The position numbers were made by a program, and so were the translations under genes. A DNA stretch of 64,000 bases from positions 36,213,448-36,277,447 of the forward strand of contig OZ022510.1 of assembly GCA_963989385.1 (NCBI GenBank), read 5' to 3'. Positions within the stretch are counted from its first letter, which is position 1, and each line of letters starts with the position of its first letter. Below the pieces are notes generated by a model, which saw only the letters and a list, made by a program, of their open reading frames with translations, did not search any database and was not told the DNA's origin. The stretch is from Ctena decussata. Taxonomy: Eukaryota > Mollusca > Bivalvia > Lucinida > Lucinidae. Positions 58,701 to 64,000 of this stretch are shown piece after piece.

Positions 58701-61700
58701 TACACTTGTCATGCTAGTACTCCCTGGCAGAAATGGTTGTAAACTGATTATGAATATGATACAAAAATATTCACTTCAGCACAAGCTTAGTATAATGTTA
58801 AAGCAAATCCAACAAAAGATTATTAGAAAAATGCATTTTATCAGTTTCATCAACACCCAAGATTAACCAATGTAAAAATGTTGCATTTGATTTGTCTGCT
58901 CATTGTCATAAAACAAGAGTTAAACCAGAAAACTCCACAAAGTTTATGCCGTCGTCACAAATGGATAAGTTATTCCTATGACTTGCAGAAGCAAGACATA
59001 TGAGAGCAAAGTTGGGCGGTCGAAACCACCCCTGGTTTTAACCAGTGGTTTTAACCGGTTATAACCGCCCTGGTCAATACTCCCCAAAGTGGTCAATACT
59101 GGTCAATACTAGTCAGAATGGTCGATTGGAAATTTTAAGTGGTTCTTTGTGTTTTAATGGTGGACTGATATATTTGGTCAGGTTTTAATATGTTCTATAT
59201 ATTGAAAAAAGACAAAAAATGAACTGTTTCATCCCTGCCAAGGGTACTCATCATGTGTGATTTCAGTCTCAAGACCTTAAAGCACTGACTTCTGCATTAC
59301 AATCCAGGCACCTAACAACAGTCTTTTTTTCATCATCAAGGGCAGAATTGAAGTTCCATATAGGGTCATTGGGCTTCATTTTGACACTATTATGACACTT
59401 TGATTAACTTTAATTATTAACTTCACTGATAACAGCAGATAACAGAATGGCCACTCTTTCACACATCTAAATAAACACAGGTGTCACAAAATTACCCTGT
59501 GCATTTTAAGCCCTGTGATTGGATAATTCTCGTAAACTGGACACACCTTCTTCAGTTTGAGAGACAGGCCCAGTATTTTGACAGTTTTGTTTGTTCTGGG
59601 GCAGTTAAGGTTAGACTTACCCCTTGTTTAACAGTTAGTGTTTTCATTACAATTTTCACACTTTTGTCTTCTTATGTAAGAAGCCAGACCAATTTGCATT
59701 TTAGCTAATAGAGCATCACTAATTTGAACAAGATGATCTCTTTGAAGTAGACTGTTTCATTTTTTTTTTTGTACTTCCATTCAGTTAACTGCTTCAGTTA
59801 AATTAGTTACTGAGCTAAATATTCTTAATGAATATGAAAAAGCTACTTTTAAAATTTATTAATTTTTATTACTTGCTTTTGCTTTCCTATTTATTTTTTA
59901 TTAATGGTTACAGAAAATAAGTTAGAGGTCTCTAGTCTGAACTGAAAGTTGGGTGGTAATGATTCAGTCTGACTGAGACTGAAGATCTGAAACTATTAAC
60001 ATTCAGATTTTGTATGTTTTACGGCCTCTTAAATACAGTTCTGAGCAACAGCAACTCATAAAACACATTTTCAATTAAGCCTGTATTATCTTATATTGAA
60101 ACTATTTTAACTCTGTTTATAGACTCCAGTAAAATTGGGATAACAAATGCTAAGTATCTTCAACTGACCATGGTTATTTCAATCGACCAATCGACCACCA
60201 ATCAACCAGTAATAACCGGTTATAACCAGTAATGACCACCGGTCTGGTCAATACTCATATTGACCGGTCATTTGCCAACCTTGTATGAGAGACAACTGTG
60301 CCAAGCGAACACAGGAGGCATGTCTAACAAAACAATTTTGGGGAGATTTTGTTTTGTTTTATTCCACTGAAAGAGACTTGCCTGGGGTGTTAATGATAGA
60401 ATGCATTTATCTTCACAAACTTAAAATTATATTGTTTCTGTACTTGTCTGATTTACTTTAATATTATGCTTTAACTTTTGGTGACAGTAACATTAAACAT
60501 TGTGTACAGAGGGAGCTCAACAATCTTAAATATGGATTTTTTACAATGTATACATTCACTCTCTCTAAACAACCTTTTTCAGTAATTATACGTTCAATCT
60601 CTTTCTCTCTTTAAACAAGCTTTTTCCAGTAATTAATCATTTTTCTTTAAAAAAAAAAGTGACATCATCTTGATGTACCCATTATTATCAAATAGTCTGA
60701 CTAAATGGTTCTATCAAACGTGTTACACTGAAAGACAACTATTGAATATATCTTACAACTGTTAAAAATGTCAAAAAGTAACTATCATAATCAAACTACC
60801 AACAATTCTTTCAAAGAAACCCAAAATTTAATGAAACTATGCAGACTCTTACAAATACCATATACAAACCAGTTTTCCAGTACATCAAATATAACATCTG
60901 GATGAGAGGGTTAGTTGTCCCTCCATCAGTTGTCTTCATCCATTGGTTGTGGACTTGCCACTTTCACCAGGAGCTGTGCAATGCAGCAAAAAAATAAACA
61001 ATTAAAACAGGTTCCATTTAATAGTATAAACCTGTATAATAATCTGCAATAATATAGTAACATAAACAAACTGATGCTATACCACGCACTGACAATAATT
61101 TTGAAATGATAATGTGGCAAAATAATACTAACACAAGACATTCATTTGAATATTAGTATCAATAATTTCAGTAAATAAATTTGTATTCATGTATACATTT
61201 ATGCTGTGCATCATTACCAATCTATAGCCATTTTAAACTGAACTACTACTAAGTGAAACATACAGCAAACTGTTCTTCTTCACTTCAGTTAAATGGGTAA
61301 TTTCAGGTGAAGTAACTGCCATGTTATTTAACTTTCCTTCTCAATGGGTGTCAACTCTTGGAAAGAATTTACTCCTACTGGAGCAAATTCTTGCCATTAT
61401 GACCCCATTGGGAATGGAAATGGGCTCCAGGGAAGTAACATAGAACTTGAGGAAGTCAGATATTTGTTCCCCTTTATAAACATGACAGAAACCCATGAAA
61501 GTGTACCCATACAATCAAGCAAACCTGACCACCCTGCCGAGTCTTTGGAACAACTACCTGTCCTGTTCTTTCTTATCTCTGGAAGATGAATTCCTAGTTT
61601 CCAAGATGACATCTAATCAGTTCAAACACTGCACTATACTAGCTTCCATGGATAAACGTTATCTCCGCTTTAAGCCAATAAATATCTTCTAAAGTCTTTC

Positions 61701-62494
61701 TTAGCATTGGTGCTCATCAGAAAATATATACTTTTTTCTACTGTTGGTCTGATTGTCTGCACCATCTAATCTATCAGAGCTCTATATAGGAGGAAATATT
61801 AGGTGATAATTAGGAATATTTTTTGTTTATTCTACATAAAACATGTTGTCACCCCTCATCTGAACCGTCGAGACGGTTCAGATGAGGGGGTCACAACATA
61901 CAATTTACTTGAAAAATAAGAAAAATCATCAAATACTCCCTATTATCTAGAGCTCTGTATATAAACCTGATACAGTGATTTTTTTCTCTATATAAGTGGT
62001 GCCCATAAAAGGCACCAGTCCCAATTCAAAATAGTATCTTTTTTTCCCAACTGCAAGTTGAAAAATTCCCAATTGCAGGAAGGATTTTTCTAGGGACCAT
62101 TCTACAAGCATAAATTTACTTGCTTGCTTAGAGAACTGGCAGATATATAGCTAAAATTGAATTTAAATATTATATGTTCAGTTTCTTGTCCCCTATTCCA
62201 CCACTTGAGCCAATAAAGGTGTTTCTGAAATTCCAAATTTAAGGAGAATACGACGCGATTTTTCCCAATTCTGCGGGCACAGGCGCCATTCCCCAGATTG
62301 TGAAAAAAATCACTGTGATATTGTCAAAACCCCAATAACAAAGTCTTGCTCATTTACTTCAACATAAACACAAATGATACTTACTTCTGTCCTTTAACTT
62401 GTTTCACATGATGGAACACATTTATGACATCTCTGATTCTTCTTGGACATTCTTCAATCTTGGACGCAAGATTAACACATGCCATTGCTAAGAC
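43373..62494 (-). CDS. CCNL1: Cyclin L, partial gene (nine exons; first exon(s) beyond the window)
   Basis: Cyclin L binds CDK11 and, in animals, CDK12/13-type kinases in nuclear speckles and links transcription with pre-mRNA splicing. The nine exons total 1182 bases (393 codons plus stop). They give the second half of the first cyclin fold ([21 protein letters not shown]), its continuation ([31 protein letters not shown]), the second fold ([37 protein letters not shown]), a charged helix, a short SR stretch (SRSRSRSRS) and a basic Ser/Tyr/Lys tail. Human CCNL1 has an equivalent order but a much longer RS domain. Every junction has GT/AG and matching phase. Missing are the N-terminal residues upstream of VLAMAC. 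Whether it is the single invertebrate cyclin L or one of two paralogues cannot be told; the symbol is by homology. Confidence 0.95.
44149..44312 (+). mobile_element. tRNA-derived SINE, family SINE-1
   Basis: Starts gagaagcggctgtagcgtag (A box), then ggggtcgcaagattgatcct at the B-box position, and ends cgttaaccggagttcactca. Lies in the intron between exons H and I, antisense to the gene. Confidence 0.75.
44334..44572. repeat. Fold-back element, family FB-1
   Basis: Ends tgagctgcaccaagacaata and tagtcctgtcgcggttca; inner arms gcctgggcatccacc-type and ggtggatgcccaggc. Intron H-I. Confidence 0.7.
44721..44906. repeat. Fold-back element, family FB-1 (decayed)
   Basis: aaccaaccaagtggcatggg on the left, atgcctctttgtaggttttg and gatggctca on the right. 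One internal arm has shrunk. Confidence 0.6.
45064..45135 (-). CDS. CCNL1: Cyclin L exon H (SR repeat)
   Basis: 72 bases: [15 protein letters not shown], then SRSRSRSRS, the only run of SR dipeptides in the visible protein. Acceptor AATCTTTTCAG, donor TCTCG|GTTAGT (a slightly unusual +3 to +6). SR repeats target cyclin L to nuclear speckles. Confidence 0.88.
45225..45290. repeat. FB-2 core fragment
   Basis: Only the inner hairpin remains: ggctcctaattagaact and agttttaatgagggagcc around acctctctgaaag. Confidence 0.55.
45653..45752 (-). CDS. CCNL1: Cyclin L exon G
   Basis: Encodes a linker [19 protein letters not shown], then [14 protein letters not shown]. Acceptor ATAATTTCAG, donor AAA|GTAAGT. 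Phase agrees with exons F and H. Low complexity and little conserved, as expected for the segment before the RS region. Confidence 0.9.
45878..46040 (-). mobile_element. SINE-3 fragment without tRNA head
   Basis: Plus strand carries agctatggtcatgttgggac, ctgggcaggcttgagacctc and ccagtagctgatagctgccc, the SINE-3 body; the head at the right is missing. Lies in intron F-G. Confidence 0.65.
46222..46408. repeat. Fold-back element, family FB-2
   Basis: Inner stem gaaccgtcttgatgagacggttc within gtgacccctcatct/agatgagtggtcac. Ends ttggagta and tgagctccga. Intron F-G. Confidence 0.7.
46497..46620 (-). CDS. CCNL1: Cyclin L exon F
   Basis: Encodes the charged helix after the cyclin folds: [20 protein letters not shown], then [17 protein letters not shown]. 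Human CCNL1 has PNYELLEKEVEKRKV at this place. Acceptor ATTTCTCTTCAG, donor CAAA|GTAAGT; ends with one base of a codon. Confidence 0.95.
46820..46873 (-). pseudogene. Tandem-duplicated copy of cyclin L exon F, truncated
   Basis: Located between exons E and F, it encodes [18 protein letters not shown], clearly a relative of exon F's [19 protein letters not shown] with one codon fewer. It keeps an acceptor (CTTAATTCAG) and has a donor-like CAA|GTAAAT 54 bases later. That gives 18 codons in phase 0 at both ends, so inclusion would be in frame. Without that donor the frame hits TAA soon after. It may be a dead duplicate or an optional cassette. Confidence 0.75.
47038..47200 (+). mobile_element. 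Compact Helentron-like element D
   Basis: Starts ACAAGACCTGTCACAGG (hairpin CCTG/CAGG), then ATAGCTCGCCTGA; ends TCAGGCGAGCTAAAAA after tcctgaacttcgttcagg. Same termini as element C with a core of about 100 bases (gccgccgccgccacc). Intron E-F. Confidence 0.7.
47306..47410 (-). CDS. CCNL1: Cyclin L exon E
   Basis: 35 codons: [19 protein letters not shown], then [16 protein letters not shown], the end of the second cyclin fold. Acceptor TTCATTTTAG, donor AAA|GTGAGT. Phase 0 at both ends. Confidence 0.97.
47752..47930. repeat. Fold-back element, family FB-2 (decayed)
   Basis: Ends cagagctccggtaaag and acctggtgcact; inner ccctcattagaaccatctca survives while the opposite arm is mostly lost. Intron D-E. 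Confidence 0.55.
47946..48045 (-). CDS. CCNL1: Cyclin L exon D
   Basis: Encodes (W)[18 protein letters not shown], then [15 protein letters not shown], the helix-rich second cyclin fold. Acceptor TTTTTCTTTCAG, donor GCAG|GTATGT. The first base completes the Trp codon; it ends in phase 0. Confidence 0.97.
48421..48622. repeat. Fold-back element, family FB-2 (full length)
   Basis: Complete copy: ends gtgctccagataagaaagg and ctcttatctggagctc; inner stem gaaccatctcgtcgagacggttc; arms read through aaaaacatattttgtgacc and ggtcacaacatatgttttc. Intron C-D. Confidence 0.8.
48623..50347. other. Cyclin L intron C-D, otherwise unassigned
   Basis: A 136-codon plus-strand frame (49261..49671) and an overlapping 93-codon minus-strand frame have no motif I recognise and no splice support. 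T-rich runs lie near 50110-50215. Confidence 0.4.
50348..50540. repeat. Fold-back element, family FB-2 (decayed)
   Basis: gagagccacagataaggtgg on the left, tccttatctacagcactgag on the right; inner gatcccttattagcacc/gggttctaatgagaggtgac. Intron C-D. Confidence 0.6.
51033..51271. repeat. Fold-back element, family FB-1
   Basis: Ends tgagtcgcaacgacaaaacc and ttttgtcaagttgccgctca; inner arms cagcccagtctgatcag and ctgatcagactgggcgg. Intron C-D. Confidence 0.7.
51932..51996 (-). CDS. CCNL1: Cyclin L exon C
   Basis: Short exon of 65 bases: [19 protein letters not shown], then CA and two bases of a Trp codon. Acceptor ATCTATTGCAG, donor CATG|GTAGGT. Matches the family segment leading to AWNYMNDS. 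Confidence 0.96.
52560..52680 (-). CDS. CCNL1: Cyclin L exon B
   Basis: Encodes [16 protein letters not shown], then [15 protein letters not shown] and HVKHPHK, joining the two cyclin folds. Acceptor CATTTCAG, donor CAAG|GTAGTT. The first base completes the lysine codon from exon A; it ends in phase 0. The intron before it is about 9.7 kb and holds a hAT, fold-back elements and a SINE dimer. Confidence 0.96.
53371..53596. repeat. Fold-back element, family FB-1
   Basis: Ends tgagccgcgacacgagaaaa and ttttgttgtgtcgtggctca. Intron A-B. Confidence 0.72.
53641..53832. repeat. Fold-back element, family FB-2
   Basis: Ends agagctccagataaag and tttatctaaagcactg; inner gaactgtctcagcatgaaagttc with a partly broken stem. 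Intron A-B. Confidence 0.68.
54265..54497. repeat. Fold-back element, family FB-1
   Basis: Ends tgagccacgacacgacaaaa and ttttgtcgtgtcgtggctca; one of the best-paired copies, with 20-base terminal arms. Intron A-B. Confidence 0.75.
54838..55130 (+). mobile_element. Dimeric SINE-1
   Basis: Two head-to-tail copies of about 140 bases: each starts atagtggtttacacnctagg, then ctancaatccaggggtcg, continues tttcgaatgagactttaaac and ends gatgttaaa(c/t)tcca. Neither box A nor box B is intact, so the dimer probably arose before or after retroposition as a defective unit. Intron A-B. Confidence 0.7.
55369..55459. repeat. FB-2 half element
   Basis: Only the right half: tgttctaatgaggagtcaaa through cttctaatctggagtact. 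The left arm is replaced by unrelated sequence. Confidence 0.55.
56474..56662. repeat. Fold-back element, family FB-2
   Basis: Ends agtgctctagataagaagg and cttatctgccccgctg; inner tgtgacccctcattt and aataagggggtcacaac. Intron A-B. Confidence 0.68.
57228..57390 (-). mobile_element. SINE-3 fragment without tRNA head
   Basis: Plus strand ttggttgatttgatgcttaa, then tcatgtcgggacggtcagtt through cgccagtaactgaca; stops before the head. Very similar to 37178..37446, so fairly young. Intron A-B. Confidence 0.75.
57391..58998. other. Cyclin L intron A-B, unassigned
   Basis: A plus-strand frame at 57941..58123 starts with [20 protein letters not shown] and then runs into an inverted repeat (tgtcggacag near 58035, ctgtcggtctgtcggaca-type near 58095). 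It may be a small DNA-element relic; no family recognised. Confidence 0.35.
59007..60283. mobile_element. Non-autonomous hAT-like element
   Basis: Perfect 8-bp target duplication TATGAGAG (58999..59006 and 60284..60291); ends CAAAGTTGGGCGGTCGAAAC and GGTCATTTGCCAACCTTG, partly inverted. Subterminal regions are dense in aaccggttataacc and tggtcaatact repeats on both sides. The 1277 bases contain no recognisable transposase. Confidence 0.85.
60292..61777. other. Cyclin L intron A-B, mostly unassigned
   Basis: Holds the candidate cassette exon (60853..60973) and an FB-5-like palindrome (about 61341-61400: ggaaagaatttactcctact, ggagcaaattcttgcc). Nothing else is recognised. Confidence 0.4.
60853..60973 (-). 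other. Candidate cassette ('poison') exon in the first visible cyclin L intron
   Basis: A strong acceptor (poly-T, then GCATTGCACAG|CTC) is followed 121 bases on by a donor-like TTT|GTAAGA. If spliced to exon A it adds three residues and a stop codon; all frames close. Vertebrate cyclin L genes make RS-less short isoforms through alternative exons, so such an exon is plausible. There is no conservation evidence here. Confidence 0.25.
61778..61957. repeat. Fold-back element, family FB-2
   Basis: Ends agagctctatataggag and tattatctagagctctg; inner tcatctgaaccgtcgagacggttcagatga, shown here in two halves tcatctgaaccgt and acggttcagatga, perfectly paired. Intron A-B. Confidence 0.75.
62385..62494 (-). 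CDS. CCNL1: Cyclin L exon A (first exon in window)
   Basis: Encodes [15 protein letters not shown] and [19 protein letters not shown], the most conserved part of the first cyclin box. The acceptor is taken as TCTTTTAAG|GTC because human cyclin L has the equivalent VAMAC start. The donor is GAA|GTAAGT, leaving two bases of a lysine codon. An upstream ATG in the same frame (62522) reads through intron and is not the gene start. Confidence 0.93.
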
Positions 62495-62797
62495 CTTAAA
62501 AGACATAATCAGGACATGCATGGCTGAAAGCAAAACATTCAAACCGTTATTGTATATATTTTTTTTAACCAGATTCAAAAAACTTTCATATCAGAAAAAG
62601 TTATAAAAATGTGTCAGTAGGCACACAACAGTACTTTTCATTAAAATGTGCGCTTGACTGCCTGCTCAAAGTAGAAAAATAATAAAGAAAAGAACAAAAC
62701 CAACCTTTCTGAACATAATAGTCAAATCCAGTAAAATAAAGCCAAACTAACAAAAACAACATTTAGCGGGTGCAATAAAGTGGGTGATTGACTTTAA

Positions 62798-63561
62798 AGG
62801 TAGGTTCCTGGGCTAGCGATGTCAATTATGTCCACAAAATAATTTCGTCTTTTTCTGAGCAGTATTGAATTCTCTTATTTTTCTGAATTTGTTGCTACTG
62901 AGAAACTTGTCAGATGTTGAAGAAAATAGTCGTTTTCCCTTTTGGTTTATTTTCTTTCGTTGGAATTCCAGTTCTAAAATTACTATATTTATTATGTCTA
63001 TAAGTGTGCAATTTCTGATGCCATTCTCCAAAGGTCAATTTTCCCTCGACGCAGTGCTGGAAACGGCCAGTGGCCCAGTGGCCAAATGCTCCCAATTTTT
63101 GTCTGGGGCCATCAGAAATCTCCAAAATATGACCTTTAGTGGCCCAAATTTATCTTTCTGGCAATACTAAATGAATGGGAACTTCAGATATTGGATAATT
63201 TGGGCCACTGAAAGTTAGGTCTGTTAAGATTTTGGGCCACCACATTAATCTTGCCAGTTTCCAGCACTGTTGACGTGAGTTCTCCTAGAGGTCCTGGCAT
63301 GGCGGATGGGTTAAAACCATCCCAAAATGCAATGCAGCATGACATCAGCTGCGGTATCTATTTTTGGTGCGAACTAAAAATAGAGCTAACTGGTGTGCGA
63401 AGCAGAGTTAGGAAATCACTTGCAAAACAACTTTTCTAATATTTTTTTGATTTACACTTTTTATTGAAACTTATCAATCCCCCCCTCTCATAAGTGCTTT
63501 CCAACAACTTGGATGAAAATTCATCAAAATTATGATGCATTCGAAGTACAGGAACCTACCT
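62798..63561. mobile_element. TTAA-flanked DNA element, copy 2
   Basis: TTAA at 62794..62797 and 63562..63565; ends AGGTAGGTTCCTG and CAGGAACCTACCT. It is the reverse complement of 19714..20252 plus a nested insertion (63052..63269). It lies upstream of exon A in the intron leading to the missing 5' exon(s). No transposase. Confidence 0.8.
63052..63269. mobile_element. Small hAT-like element nested in the TTAA element
   Basis: Ends CAGTGCTGGAAAC and GTTTCCAGCACTG are perfect inverted repeats. Flanks tcgacg and ttgacg suggest an imperfect target duplication, and copy 1 of the host element supplies the empty site (ttccattgacatgag). The interior repeats the phrase gggccac(t/c). CAGNG-type ends point to hAT, but the TSD is not perfect. 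Confidence 0.7.
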
Positions 63562-63565
63562 TTAA

Positions 63566-64000
63566 ATGGGAGTTAAACAGTTCCAAGTGAAATACCACTG
63601 CAGCAGTCATAGGTTTAACAGAAGTAATATTACTTGCTTTCTCCCCTGGGCATGTTAGTAATTCCATAGGATCATTTCAATGGTGCAGTGGAAAAGGGGT
63701 TGACTTTTCTAACAAAAAATTTATACAGATTTTGAAGAAAATTGACTTGGTATGAAACATGAATACAGATCAAACTTTCATTTTAAGTATATATAAACTG
63801 TCATGCTGTAATAACAGGTTATATATTGTTTCATCACTTATTAAGCTATTTTCATCAAGTTCAATATAGCTTGACATATGAAAAGTGAATCTCTTTTGCA
63901 AAGTTCACTGGAACAGCTGAAAAGGCTTAAAATAATAATTTCTGTGCATGTTTGTTTCAATGAAATTCCAACTATTTACAAGAAATCTATTTATAGAACC
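63566..64000. other. Unassigned DNA at window end
   Basis: No cyclin L exon can be recognised here; the segment upstream of VLAMAC (with the family's RFFYSKSF-type motif) must lie further on. Confidence 0.4.

Overview
This is eukaryotic, AT-rich, repeat-dominated DNA, most likely from a bivalve mollusc. I infer that from the tRNA-derived SINEs, the many fold-back elements, and the non-autonomous elements built from tandem core repeats, a short (ACGG)n tract and a terminal hairpin; that design matches the 'pearl'/HINE (Helentron-associated) elements described in oysters and clams. Nothing looks prokaryotic: there are no operons, rRNA genes or CRISPR arrays.

Only one host gene is firmly identified. 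Nine exons on the minus strand, from 62494 down to 43373, encode most of cyclin L, the CDK11/CDK12-type regulator of splicing and transcription. All eight junctions have GT/AG signals and compatible phases, giving 393 codons plus a stop. The first exon(s) lie beyond 64000. A decayed but spliceable tandem copy of the post-cyclin-box exon lies one intron upstream of the real one (46820..46873). A second, weaker minus-strand gene is suggested at the left edge by two phase-compatible exons (3355..3431 and 88..235). Its identity is not established, though the second exon loosely recalls TMEM131-type PapD-like proteins.

Layout. 1-4.9 kb: unassigned DNA, small palindromes, candidate exons. 4.9-10.2 kb: a roughly 40-bp minisatellite split by a SINE and by a nest of three Helentron-like elements. 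10.2-16 kb: SINEs, fold-back elements and a poly-G tandem duplication. 16.2-17.6 kb: clustered 3' ends of a plus-strand LINE. 19.3-20.7 kb: a LINE fragment interrupted by a TTAA-flanked element. 21-25.4 kb: a minus-strand LINE with RT and RNase H, interrupted by a hAT element (perfect 8-bp target duplication, BED finger), a Helentron-like element and another LINE. 26-31.2 kb: further nested Helentron-like elements. 33.6-39.7 kb: a large inverted duplication whose left arm later received a MITE that itself received a Helentron-like element. 40-64 kb: the cyclin L locus, its introns packed with two fold-back families, SINEs and three more hAT-like or TTAA insertions.

The most interesting pattern is a common 'terminal grammar' among at least seven Helentron-like insertions. 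All begin with ACAAGA-like bases, then a short hairpin whose sequence differs between families while its pairing is kept. Next comes a subterminal motif of the CTCNCCTGA type that is repeated inverted just before a final CTAAAA. The cores between are unrelated and range from about 150 bp to 2 kb. Calls rest on reading alone; no database search or alignment was run, and many repeat boundaries are accurate only to a few bases.
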